Shown here: piece after piece, positions 23,037 to 31,963 of the stretch
Layout: every line of letters begins with the position of its first letter
How positions within the stretch are numbered: the stretch's first letter is position 1
Origin: an uncultured Burkholderiales bacterium
GTDB lineage: Bacteria > Pseudomonadota > Gammaproteobacteria > Burkholderiales > Burkholderiaceae_C
Reading direction: 5' to 3'
Length of the DNA: 64,000 nt
Assembly (NCBI GenBank): GCA_903864315.1
Contig: CAIPFK010000152.1
Location: forward strand, 62,001 to 126,000
The notes under the pieces: model-generated
Seen by the model: only the letters and a program-made list of their open reading frames with translations
Database searches by the model: none
Told to the model about the DNA's origin: nothing
Program-made: the position numbers and the translations under genes

Positions 23037-25400
23037 TCAAACCACTTGCGCGTTCAGCGCCAAATGATGCGACAAATCAACATGGGCTGTGGCGAGGGCA
23101 TCTTGGGCCTGCTGGGCCTGGGCTTCATAAAGGCGCCAGTAAGCACCTTGGGCTGCCAGCAATTCGTCATGCCCGCCCTCCTCAACTTTCACACCTTGCT
23201 CCAAGACGACCAATCGATCGGCGCGCTTCAAGGTCGAGAGTCTGTGCGCAATGGCGATGGTGGTTCTGCCCTTGACCAAGTTGTCCAATGCTTTTTGGAT
23301 TTCTTGCTCTGTTTCTGTGTCTACCGAGGATGTGGCTTCGTCCATGATCAAAATTTTGGGATTGATGAGCAAAGCGCGGGCGATGGAGATGCGTTGGCGC
23401 TCGCCGCCAGACAGTCCCTGTCCACGCTCCCCCACCAAGGAATCATAGCCTTGGGGTAATCGCAAGATGAATTCGTGAGCATGCGCCGCTCTGGCGGCAG
23501 AGATGATTTCTTGCCTGGAGGCGGTGCTTTTGCCATACGCGATGTTGTCCGCAATGGTGCCAAAAAACAGATAGGGCTCTTGCAAGACCAGGCCAATGTG
23601 ACTGCGGTATTGCGCCAAGGGAAACCGCCTGATGTCCACGCCGTCGACGCTGATTTGACCCTCGCTCAGGTCGTAAAAGCGACAAATCAAATTCACCAGG
23701 GTACTTTTACCCGAGCCACTTTGACCGACCAAGCCTATCATCTCACCGGGCTGAATATTCAAATCCAAATTTTTGATCACCAAACGATTGCCGTACCGAA
23801 ATGAGGCATTGGTGAGCCTGATCTCGCCTCGAACATGGGTGAGTGCAATCGGATCTTTGGGCTCAGGAACACTGGAGACGTGGTCCAAGATTTCAAAGAT
23901 ACGCTTGGTCCCTGCCGCTGCCTTTTGGGTATGCGAGACAATTCGACTCATTGAATCGAGTCGGGTATAAAAGCGACCAATGTAGGCCAAAAAGGCAGTC
24001 AACACGCCCACCGTGACTTTGTGCTGAGAAACTTGCCAAATCCCAAAGGCCCACACCACCAATAGACCTACTTCGGTCATCAAGGTGACTGTCGGGGAGA
24101 ACAAGGACCATAAAAAATTGATGCGGTCATTGACGGCCAAATTGTGCTTGTTGGCCTCTCTAAAGCGAGCACTCTCACGCCCCTCTTGGGCAAACGCTTT
24201 CACCACCCGAATACCAGGAATGGTGTCGGCCAGCACATTGGTGAGCTCGGACCAGACGCGGTCGATTTTCTCAAACCCCAATCTGAGCCTGTCTCTCACC
24301 ACATGAATGAGCCACCCAATGAAAGGCAGGGGCAGCAAAGTGGCCATGGCCAAATAGGGATCAATGCTGAACAAAATGAGGGACGTCATCACAATCATCA
24401 AAAAATCGGTCGCAAAATCCAACAAATGCAAGGACAAAAACACGCAAATGCGGTCTGTCTCCCCACCGATTCGGGTCATCAAGTCTCCCGTGCGACGCCC
24501 GCCAAAGTACTCCAAGGACAATTTCATCAAATGCTCATAAGCGGTGGTGCGCAAATCCGCTCCAATGCGCTCTGAGACCAATGCCAATATATAGGTTTTG
24601 ATCCACCCAAGGCCCCACGCCAATAAGGCCGCCCCCAACAATCCAAACAAGTACTTGGACACCGTTGAAGCTTCGATTTGTTGTCCGTTTTGAAATGGGA
24701 TCAACACCTCGTCCATGAGGGGCATGGTCAAATAAGGTGGCACCAAGGTGGCGGCGGTGGAACACAAGGTCAATCCAAACCCCAACGCCAATCGGGCACG
24801 GTATGGCTTTGCAAATCGCCAAAGCCTCAACAGCCCCCAAGTCGATGGAGTGCTGTCTTCAATGGCGCCTTCACCCGCTATCGATGGTGCTGAACAAACC
24901 TCACAGTGGCTTAGGCCGATCTTGACATCTTCACTACAACTCACGCATCGACCCGCAGTCTGCGCCCGAGTTTTCGCTTGCAAGTTCTGACTCAATGGGT
25001 TTGAAGCCAACTCCTGTGCCCTGGACACGGCCGCGTTCCACGCTTCTTGCAAAGACACGGCTTGGACATTGTGGGCCAAAGTAAAACGCCAACGGGCCAA
25101 TCGCTTTTGGGCATCGAGCAACTCCAAGGAGCCCACGCCGGCATAATCTTGGTGAACGAGTCTGGCCAAGCCTTCAATCGGGAAAACTTGGCAACCCCAA
25201 TCCGCGCTCAACGTAGCGCGCTCAGCAGGCATCCACGACAACAATCTCTCGTTGGTGGCCACCAAAAACCCTTGGATAAACTTTAAATCAAGACTCAAGT
25301 CAACTTCTAGCCACCCCAAAACGTTTTCATGGGTATGGAGTTGCGATTTGACCAAAGCATGCAGGCTTGGTGGCAAAGGAACTTGGCTAGACATGGACAT
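23037..25400 (-). CDS. Cyanophycin metabolism-associated ABC transporter (exporter type, with N-terminal zinc-ribbon-like domain)
   Basis: This 787-aa protein fuses a type I exporter membrane domain and an ATPase domain behind an unusual N-terminal extension of about 190 residues. The extension ends in a zinc-ribbon-like motif with Cys152, Cys155, Cys166 and Cys169 (CVSC...CEVC). The membrane domain runs from about 200 to 490. The ATPase has Walker A GQSGSGKS, the signature LSGGERQRISIARALL and Walker B ILIMDEATSSVD. Such proteins work as homodimers. It lies divergent from cphA' and upstream of the DUF1854 gene, so a link to cyanophycin or its arginine/aspartate dipeptide is suggested by position only. 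The transported substance is unknown. Confidence 0.87.
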   Translation of the reverse strand: MSMSSQVPLPPSLHALVKSQLHTHENVLGWLEVDLSLDLKFIQGFLVATNERLLSWMPAERATLSADWGCQVFPIEGLARLVHQDYAGVGSLELLDAQKRLARWRFTLAHNVQAVSLQEAWNAAVSRAQELASNPLSQNLQAKTRAQTAGRCVSCSEDVKIGLSHCEVCSAPSIAGEGAIEDSTPSTWGLLRLWRFAKPYRARLALGFGLTLCSTAATLVPPYLTMPLMDEVLIPFQNGQQIEASTVSKYLFGLLGAALLAWGLGWIKTYILALVSERIGADLRTTAYEHLMKLSLEYFGGRRTGDLMTRIGGETDRICVFLSLHLLDFATDFLMIVMTSLILFSIDPYLAMATLLPLPFIGWLIHVVRDRLRLGFEKIDRVWSELTNVLADTIPGIRVVKAFAQEGRESARFREANKHNLAVNDRINFLWSLFSPTVTLMTEVGLLVVWAFGIWQVSQHKVTVGVLTAFLAYIGRFYTRLDSMSRIVSHTQKAAAGTKRIFEILDHVSSVPEPKDPIALTHVRGEIRLTNASFRYGNRLVIKNLDLNIQPGEMIGLVGQSGSGKSTLVNLICRFYDLSEGQISVDGVDIRRFPLAQYRSHIGLVLQEPYLFFGTIADNIAYGKSTASRQEIISAARAAHAHEFILRLPQGYDSLVGERGQGLSGGERQRISIARALLINPKILIMDEATSSVDTETEQEIQKALDNLVKGRTTIAIAHRLSTLKRADRLVVLEQGVKVEEGGHDELLAAQGAYWRLYEAQAQQAQDALATAHVDLSHHLALNAQVV

Positions 25401-25801
25401 TCAGTAAGGGGCAATTCGCAATGTTGAATAAAAAAGAATCCAAAGGGGGGCCCAAACTTCAGGTCAAGATGCTGGGTTGGCGCCATGGTGTTTGAACTCA
25501 CTGGCCATGATCAAAACCCTATAACGCCCCAAACCCCCATTGGGTTGACTTGCGCATCATTGTAGTCCCCATCCACCCCTTCGAAATTGACCACCACCCA
25601 CCCTTTTTAGCCGTCAAAGCAGCAGAAAGTCGATCAAAAAAAGTGATAATCAAGACCCTTGTCCTTTGTGGTGACACCAGTTGTCAAAAACCGCCAACCT
25701 CTCAAGTGCGAGGCAACACGATCAAATCGCATTTTGCCCATTGTGACTTGACTGTTTGTTAGGCTCACTCGTCATCATCCCTCCAACACAGAAACTGCAC
25801 C
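25401..25801. promoter_or_regulatory. 401-bp divergent region between the cyanophycin ABC gene and cphA'
   Basis: Promoters for the cphA'-cphA operon and for the ABC/DUF1854 pair must lie here. A GATAAT element at about 25647-25652 and a TTGACT at about 25747 are visible, but neither has a well-spaced partner. The ORF 25550-25762 has low-complexity Lys/Ser-rich content and no recognisable family; I do not call it. No riboswitch or strong inverted repeat was recognised. Confidence 0.4.
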
Positions 25802-28006
25802 ATGTCACATCAAGACATTCAAATTCTCAAAATGCGCTATTTGAGCGGGCCCAACATCTGGACCTACCGCTCGGTGATTGAAGCTTGGGTTGATTTGGGT
25901 GAATTGGAGCAATTCCCCTCCAATTTGATTCCCGGCTTTTATGAGCGACTGACCACGTGGTTGCCTGGACTGATCGAGCACCGCTGTGGCATCGGTGAGC
26001 GAGGCGGCTTTTTGCTGCGTCTGAAAGATGGCACGTGGGCTGGTCACATCATGGAGCACGTGGCCCTTGAGTTGCAGACCTTGGCGGGTTTGGAGACTGG
26101 GTTTGGCAAAGCACGTGAGACCAGCACCTCAGGCATTTACAAAGTCGTCATTCGAGCGGCTCAAGAAGAGGTTGGCCGCCAAAGCTTGCTGATGGCCAAA
26201 GACTTGGTCATGGCGGCCATCAATGACACGCCCTTTGACATGATGACCACGGTCAAACAGATGAAGCGCTTGGTGGACAAATTGTGTTTGGGCCCCAGCA
26301 CCAATTGCATCGTCGAAGCGGCTGTTGCCAGGCGCATACCCAGCATTCGACTCACCGAAGGCAACTTGGTGCAACTTGGATACGGCAAGAAGCAACGCCG
26401 CATTTGGACCGCAGAGTCCGACCACACCAGTGCGATTGCCGAAAATATCTCCAGCGACAAAGATCTCACCAAGCAGTTGCTTCAAAACTGTGGCATCCCA
26501 GTCCCTGAAGGCTCCTTGGTGAACAGTCCAGAGGAAGCTTGGAGCGTGGCCCAAGACATTGGGCTGCCCGTGGTGATCAAACCCACCGACAACAACAATG
26601 GCATTGGTGTCTCCCTGGGGCTCAAGACCGAAGAGGGCGTCAAAGCGGCTTATCACATTGCCGATGCCGCTGGCTCAGAGGTACTGGTCGAGCGCTACAT
26701 CTTGGGTGACGAGCATCGTTTGCTGGTGGTGGGCAACCACTTGGTCGCTGCGACCAAGGGCGAAACCGTCAGCGTGATTGGAGACGGCGTGCACACGGTC
26801 TCCGAGCTGATCGAGCTTCAAATCAACTCAGACCCCAGGCGCGGACGGGAAGACCACTTCCCCATGGACATCATTCGTTTGAATGAAAACCCCCAAGATT
26901 TGCTACAAATCGAGAGCCAAGGCGTTAAACCTGAGACGGTCATTGAGAGTGCGCGAGAAATCATCGTCAAGCGCGACGGCAATTTGAACAACGACGTGAC
27001 CGATCTGGTTCACCCCGAGGTGGCAGCTGCCGTGTGTTTGGCCGCTCGCGTGGTGGGACTTGACATTGCAGGCATTGATTTGGTCGCCCAAGACATCTCC
27101 CGCCCCTTGAGTGAGCAAGGAGCGGCCATTGTTGAGGTGAATGCTGGCCCAGGCCTCTTGATGCATTTGAAGCCTCTCACTGGCAAACCCAGGCCTGTGG
27201 GACAAGCCATCATCGATCACTTGTTCTCCAAAAAAGAAAATGGGCGCATCCCCATTGTTGGCGTGCTGGGTTCGACACAAACCACCTTGCTCTCACACTT
27301 GATCACGTGGCTTGTTCACCTCTCAGGTCTTCGCGTTGGACTGGCCTGCCAAGAAGGCCTCTACATGGATCAGCGCAAAGTTCAATCCCAAGACGCTCGG
27401 GACTACGCCATTGGCGAGCGACTCCTCATCAACCGCACGCTCGAGGCGGCTATTTTTCAGACTTCGCCGTGGCATATTTTGCAAGACGGTTTGCCCTATG
27501 ACCGCTGTTTGGTGGGAGTCGTGACGGACATGAACCGGCAAGCCTGGGATTTGGACGATCATGACATCCACGACGAAGAGAAATTCAAGAGTGTCATGCG
27601 CACCCAAATTGACTTGGTTTTGAGCGAAGGCGTCAGTGTGCTCAATGCCCAGGATGAAAAGGTGTTGGAATTGGCCCGGTACAGCGATGGGGAGGTGATT
27701 CTTTACTCCACCGATTACAGCATCCAGGCCATCCAACAAAACCGCGCACAAGGTCGGCGCAGCGTCTACTTCCGAGATGGCCATGTCGTGCTGGCGCGCG
27801 GAGATCAAGAAACCTTGCTCTTTCACCTCGAGTTTCCACCCATTGCCGTGCGCATCCAACAAGATGGTTTTCAGTTGGAGACCATCTTGGCCGGTGTCGC
27901 CTGTGCTTGGGCGCTTGACATCGCGCCGTTGCTCATCAGAGCGGGCTTGAAAAATTTCGGCCAAACCACCAACGCTGTGCCACAAGAAGTTAGGACTCGT
28001 GCATGA
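25802..28006 (+). CDS. Cyanophycin synthetase-like protein CphA' (degenerate Mur-ligase half)
   Basis: This 734-aa protein is a paralogue of cyanophycin synthetase. The N-terminal domain (about 1-170) and ATP-grasp domain (about 190-480, with VVIKPTDNNNGIGVS and VEVNAGPGLLMH) look intact. In the Mur-ligase half, the P-loop GTNGKTT of CphA is replaced by GSTQTT near residue 488, lacking the ATP-binding lysine. The C-terminal domain present in the next gene, containing DYGHNPDA, is missing, which explains the shorter length. It should therefore do at most the ATP-grasp reaction, or act as a structural or regulatory partner. Tandem cphA'-cphA genes are known from Cupriavidus necator. Its stop overlaps the start of cphA (ATGA). 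Confidence 0.9.
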   Translation: MSHQDIQILKMRYLSGPNIWTYRSVIEAWVDLGELEQFPSNLIPGFYERLTTWLPGLIEHRCGIGERGGFLLRLKDGTWAGHIMEHVALELQTLAGLETGFGKARETSTSGIYKVVIRAAQEEVGRQSLLMAKDLVMAAINDTPFDMMTTVKQMKRLVDKLCLGPSTNCIVEAAVARRIPSIRLTEGNLVQLGYGKKQRRIWTAESDHTSAIAENISSDKDLTKQLLQNCGIPVPEGSLVNSPEEAWSVAQDIGLPVVIKPTDNNNGIGVSLGLKTEEGVKAAYHIADAAGSEVLVERYILGDEHRLLVVGNHLVAATKGETVSVIGDGVHTVSELIELQINSDPRRGREDHFPMDIIRLNENPQDLLQIESQGVKPETVIESAREIIVKRDGNLNNDVTDLVHPEVAAAVCLAARVVGLDIAGIDLVAQDISRPLSEQGAAIVEVNAGPGLLMHLKPLTGKPRPVGQAIIDHLFSKKENGRIPIVGVLGSTQTTLLSHLITWLVHLSGLRVGLACQEGLYMDQRKVQSQDARDYAIGERLLINRTLEAAIFQTSPWHILQDGLPYDRCLVGVVTDMNRQAWDLDDHDIHDEEKFKSVMRTQIDLVLSEGVSVLNAQDEKVLELARYSDGEVILYSTDYSIQAIQQNRAQGRRSVYFRDGHVVLARGDQETLLFHLEFPPIAVRIQQDGFQLETILAGVACAWALDIAPLLIRAGLKNFGQTTNAVPQEVRTRA

Positions 28007-30582
28007 ACGTCTCTCGCATTCGCCCCCTCAGAGGGCCCAATTTATGGACACGCCACACCGCCATTGAAGCATTGGTCAGATGTGAGGGCGATCAAAACGA
28101 CTTGAGCGCATTGTCTCAATTTGAGCAACGCTTGCGCAATCTCTTCCCCGGCATGGGCAACTTGAGACCCAATGAGCGCGGTGCCAAAATGAGTTTGGCC
28201 AATGCACTGGAGATTGCCACCTTGCATTTGCAGACCCAAGCCGGCTGTCCTGTCACCTTCAGTCGCACCACCCACACCTCAGAGGAGGGGCTTTATCAAG
28301 TCGTGGTGGAGTACACCGAAGAAGAGGTGGGCATCTTGGCCATCGAGTTGGCGCAGGCCTTGTGTTTGGCCGCCTTGAACGACACGGGCTTTGACTTGGA
28401 AGACGCTTTGAAGCGCCTTCACGAACTCGACGAAGACATTCGCCTGGGCCCCTCCACGGGTTCGATTGTGAACGCCGCATTGGCCAGAGGAATACCCTAT
28501 AAGCGCTTGACTCAGGGCAGTTTGGTTCAATTTGGCTGGGGCGCCAAGCAGCGCCGCATCCAAGCCGCCGAGATCGATGCGACTAGCGCCATTGCCGAAT
28601 CCATTGCACAAGACAAAGAGCTCACCAAAAAACTCTTGTTTGCAGCAGGCGTGCCCGTCCCCCATGGACGACCCGTGACGGATGCGGCCGATGCTTGGGC
28701 CGCTGCCTTGGAGATTGGCCTGCCCGTGGTTGTCAAGCCCCGAGATGGTAATCAAGGCAAGGGGGTAACGGTCAACATCAGTACACAAGAAGAAGTGATG
28801 CAAGCCTTTGAAAACGCACAATCATTTCGTGAAGAAATCTTGGTCGAACGATTTTTGCCGGGCAACGACTATCGTCTCTTGGTGATTGGCGAAAAACTGG
28901 TGGCGGCAGCCCGACGTGAACCACCCTTTGTGACTGGAGACGGGGTGCACAGCGTGAAACAATTGGTGGATCTTGTCAATGCCGACCCCAAGCGCGGAGA
29001 TGGACACGCGACATCACTCACCAAAATTCGCTTCGATGAAGTGGCTTTGATGCGCCTTCAAGAGCAAGGCTACGAGTCGGACAGTGTGCCCGACAAAGGC
29101 GTGCGGGTGATCTTGAGAAACAACGCGAACCTCTCCACCGGTGGCAGCGCCACCGATGTGACCGACGATGTTCACCCCGAAGTGGCCGCGCGCGCGGTCG
29201 CCGCCGCTCAAATGGTGGGACTCGATGTGTGTGGGGTTGACGTGGTGTGCGAGACGGTTCTGAGACCCTTGGAGGAGCAACAAGGTGGCGTGGTCGAGGT
29301 GAACGCTGCACCTGGCCTCAGAATGCACTTGAATCCCTCCTTTGGCAAAGGCCGCGATGTGGGCGAAGCGATCATCTCTCAGGTATTCCCCAAAGACAAT
29401 GATGGCCGAATCCCCGTCATTGCAGTCACTGGCACGAACGGAAAAACCACCACGGTTCGCTTGATCAGTCACTTGCTCAGAATGAGTGGCCTCAGAATTG
29501 GCATGACCAACACCGATGGGGTGTTTGTGAACGGGCGACAAATCGATTCTGGCGACTGCTCAGGACCCAGAAGTGCGCGAAATGTCCTCATGCATCCCGA
29601 TGTCGATGCCGCAGTTTTTGAAACAGCCAGAGGAGGCATGCTCAGGGAAGGGTTGGCCTTTGATCGCTGCCAAGTCGCGGTCGTCACCAACATTGGCATG
29701 GGAGACCATTTGGGGTTGAACTACATCACCACGGTCGAGGATTTGGCGGTTTTGAAGCGGGTGGTCGTGCAAAACGTGGCTGAAACTGGCATGGCGGTTT
29801 TGAACGCCTCAGACCCCATGGTGGCGGCCATGGCGGCGAATTGCCCTGGTCAAGTGACGTTTTTTGCACTCGACCCCCATCACCCGGTCATTGCAACTCA
29901 CCGCGCTCAAGGCAAGCGGGTGGTCTTTGTCGAAGACGATCAAATTGTCGCCATGCAAGGCAGCATGCAAGTGCGAATCCCCATGGTTGACATCCCTTTG
30001 ACGCGCAGTGGCGCCATCAACTTTCAGATCGAAAACGCCATGGCGTCCATTGCTGCGGCGTGGGCGGCGGGCTTGTCTTGGGAGATGATTTGCAAGGGCT
30101 TGGCCACCTTTGTGAGTGATGCGCAGGCGGTGCCTGGGCGCTTCAATGTGTTTGACTACAAAGGGGCCACCGTCATCGCTGACTACGGCCACAACCCCGA
30201 TGCCATCAAAGCTTTGGTCCAAGCCGTGACGAATTTACCGGCCAAGAAACGCAGTGTGGTCATCTCCGGCGCTGGCGACCGAAGAGACGAGGACATTCGC
30301 GAGCAAACCCGCATCATTGGAGACGTGTTTGACGAAGTGGTCCTCTACCAAGACGCTTGCCAGCGTGGACGGGTGGATGGTGAGGTCCTCGCTCTTTTGC
30401 GCGAAGGACTCAAGGGCGCCAAGAAGACCGAAAAAATTCACGAGATCTACGGCGAGTTCTTGGCCATCGATTTGGCATTGAACGCCTTGACCTCGGGAGA
30501 TTTGTGCTTGATTTTGATCGACCAAGTCGAAGAGGCCTTGGCCCACATCATGGCGCGGGTGAATGCATCGATCAAGGCGTGA
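28003..30582 (+). CDS. cphA: Cyanophycin synthetase
   Basis: This 859-aa enzyme builds cyanophycin, a poly-aspartate chain with arginine side groups, using ATP for each addition. It has the N-terminal domain (about 1-160), an ATP-grasp domain for arginine/aspartate activation (about 180-470, with VVVKPRDGNQGKGV and VEVNAAPGLRMHL) and a Mur-ligase-like domain with an intact P-loop GTNGKTTTVRL near residues 478-488. C-terminal ligase features VPGRFNVFDYKGATVIADYGHNPDA are present. Length is close to the family norm. It is translationally coupled to cphA'. No cyanophycinase or isoaspartyl dipeptidase gene is in the window, so polymer breakdown must be encoded elsewhere. Confidence 0.96.
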   Translation: MNVSRIRPLRGPNLWTRHTAIEALVRCEGDQNDLSALSQFEQRLRNLFPGMGNLRPNERGAKMSLANALEIATLHLQTQAGCPVTFSRTTHTSEEGLYQVVVEYTEEEVGILAIELAQALCLAALNDTGFDLEDALKRLHELDEDIRLGPSTGSIVNAALARGIPYKRLTQGSLVQFGWGAKQRRIQAAEIDATSAIAESIAQDKELTKKLLFAAGVPVPHGRPVTDAADAWAAALEIGLPVVVKPRDGNQGKGVTVNISTQEEVMQAFENAQSFREEILVERFLPGNDYRLLVIGEKLVAAARREPPFVTGDGVHSVKQLVDLVNADPKRGDGHATSLTKIRFDEVALMRLQEQGYESDSVPDKGVRVILRNNANLSTGGSATDVTDDVHPEVAARAVAAAQMVGLDVCGVDVVCETVLRPLEEQQGGVVEVNAAPGLRMHLNPSFGKGRDVGEAIISQVFPKDNDGRIPVIAVTGTNGKTTTVRLISHLLRMSGLRIGMTNTDGVFVNGRQIDSGDCSGPRSARNVLMHPDVDAAVFETARGGMLREGLAFDRCQVAVVTNIGMGDHLGLNYITTVEDLAVLKRVVVQNVAETGMAVLNASDPMVAAMAANCPGQVTFFALDPHHPVIATHRAQGKRVVFVEDDQIVAMQGSMQVRIPMVDIPLTRSGAINFQIENAMASIAAAWAAGLSWEMICKGLATFVSDAQAVPGRFNVFDYKGATVIADYGHNPDAIKALVQAVTNLPAKKRSVVISGAGDRRDEDIREQTRIIGDVFDEVVLYQDACQRGRVDGEVLALLREGLKGAKKTEKIHEIYGEFLAIDLALNALTSGDLCLILIDQVEEALAHIMARVNASIKA

Positions 30583-30606
30583 TCACGCCTTCATCGGGCA
30601 TCAGGT

Positions 30607-31101
30607 TTAAGAATTGGCGTTTTGGCAAACTTGCTTTTTGAGTGCTGCCAAATAGGTGTTGGGGCGAATGGGGAACTCTTTGGTTTTCCACTCCTGCTCA
30701 TCCGCTGTATAAACCTCGCGGCCTTTACCGAGAGGCTTTTCAAACATGGAGACCGAGAGCTTCACAAAGGTGTCGTTCATGCAATAAAGCCTCCAGCGCG
30801 TCATCTCGGACTGGTAACTTTCACCATTGACGGTTTTGCCGGCCTTGCTCAAATCGGAGAGCGTCCACACGTAACGCGAGACGTGCACGGCTTTGACCGC
30901 TTGTTTGTCCCAGAGGTGAGTGACGTCGTCGTCCTTGTCCAACTCCGCCCAATCGGCGCGTGCAACAAGCACCGAGGAGCCCAACGCCAATGCACAGATC
31001 AAAGAGACAGACGCCCGCACCTTGATGGCATGACCCAGCTGGCCCCAGGTATGGTGGAACGCTGCAGTGGTGCTTGCGAAGGGGGATCTGAGAGTCAACA
31101 T
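30607..31101 (-). CDS. Secreted protein resembling the surface-adhesin E / CNP1-like family
   Basis: This 164-aa protein has a long N-terminus whose hydrophobic core (VSLICALALGSSVLVARA) ends near residue 49, followed by DWAELDKDDDVTHLWDKQAV. The mature part of about 115 residues has an order of beta-rich segments, including WTLSDLSKAGKTVNGESYQSEMTRWRLYCMND, seen in small periplasmic or surface proteins of Burkholderiales. Two cysteines (in RLYCMN and KQVCQN) could form a disulfide. The long signal suggests the true start may be an internal GTG just before the hydrophobic core. Convergent with cphA, 24 bp apart. Function unknown. Confidence 0.65.
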   Translation of the reverse strand: MLTLRSPFASTTAAFHHTWGQLGHAIKVRASVSLICALALGSSVLVARADWAELDKDDDVTHLWDKQAVKAVHVSRYVWTLSDLSKAGKTVNGESYQSEMTRWRLYCMNDTFVKLSVSMFEKPLGKGREVYTADEQEWKTKEFPIRPNTYLAALKKQVCQNANS

Positions 31102-31423
31102 GGTTGAGCGCTATTTTAGAAGGGTAGACAAAGGGGTGAAGGGTCAAGAACGAGATGGCCCCATTGAGATGGGTGCCCAATTTGGATACCGACTGGTGAA
31201 TGATCGACCCGAGCATTCATTTCTTGAGCCCAAAGCCATCGTCAAACCCTCGTTCAAGTTCCAGGCCAGCGCGCTCACCTCTAGGTGATGGTTGATCTGA
31301 GGAGGGTTAAAATTCATCCGTTTTGGACTGGATCTCAATCCCATCAATGGGCCTATTCGACGATCAGATCCTGGCGCCACTCATCGTCAAACCCTTACTC
31401 CACCCACGTGACCCCCACCCACC
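31102..31423. other. 322-bp divergent gap, nothing recognised
   Basis: This gap lies between the secreted-protein gene and the RidA-family gene and must hold both promoters. I saw no RNA gene, no clear sigma-70 promoter and no strong repeat. ORFs 31067-31288 and 31144-31380 overlap on opposite strands and have no protein character. Confidence 0.4.
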
Positions 31424-31897
31424 ATGAACAACGTCTACACTCAACTCCAAGCGCTAGGCATTGATTTGCCCCCAGTCGCCACGCCTGCCGCGGCGTATGT
31501 CCCTTTCGTGGTGCAAGGTTCTTGGATTTACCTGAGTGGCCACATTGCAAAAAAAGATGGTCAGGTTTTGAGCGGTCAACTTGGCCTGAACATGACCACG
31601 ACTCAAGGCCATGAGGCCGCCAAACTGGTCGCCATTGATTTGCTCGGCACCTTGCACGCCGCATGCCTGTCGGTGGGCAAGGACTTGAACGATATCGACA
31701 AAATCGTGAAAGTCATGAGTTTGGTGAGCAGCACCGCACACTACACTGAACAACATCTGGTCACCAATGGTTGCAGCGAGCTCATTGGGGCCGTGTTTGG
31801 CGCCAAGGGCCAACATGCCCGTTCGGCCTTTGGCGTTGTCCAATTGCCCTTGGGCGCATGTGTGGAAATTGAGCTTGTGGCTGCATTACAGGCCTGA
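31424..31897 (+). CDS. RidA (YjgF/YER057c/UK114) family protein
   Basis: This 157-aa protein belongs to the RidA family of trimeric proteins; the founding members hydrolyse reactive enamine/imine intermediates made by pyridoxal enzymes. Characteristic segments are YVPFVVQGSWIYLSGHIAKKDGQ, the LGTLHAACLSVGKDLNDIDKIVKV core and the C-terminal ARSAFGVVQLPLGACVEIELVAALQ. The conserved RidA arginine corresponds to the Arg in HARSAFGV. The length is on the long side, typical of the subgroup with an N-terminal helix (MNNVYTQLQALGIDLP). It is a single-gene unit facing parC. Whether it is a true imine deaminase or a subfamily with other activity is not certain. Confidence 0.9.
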   Translation: MNNVYTQLQALGIDLPPVATPAAAYVPFVVQGSWIYLSGHIAKKDGQVLSGQLGLNMTTTQGHEAAKLVAIDLLGTLHAACLSVGKDLNDIDKIVKVMSLVSSTAHYTEQHLVTNGCSELIGAVFGAKGQHARSAFGVVQLPLGACVEIELVAALQA

Positions 31898-31915
31898 CAG
31901 GCCAGACAGACCAGA
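31889..31915 (+). repeat. Three 9-bp direct repeats across the end of the RidA-family gene
   Basis: The units are caggcctga, caggccaga and cagaccaga, placed head to tail. The first includes the TGA stop codon of the RidA-family gene. The array probably arose by slippage and may have set the present 3' end of the gene. Confidence 0.5.
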
Positions 31916-31963
31916 CGTTCACACCCAAGAGCACTGGGCACCAGCATCGCCCTGAACGGTCAC

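Noticed and set aside
25550-25762. 70-codon ORF upstream of cphA'
   Set aside because: It has no ribosome site and no family; it lies in a divergent promoter gap.
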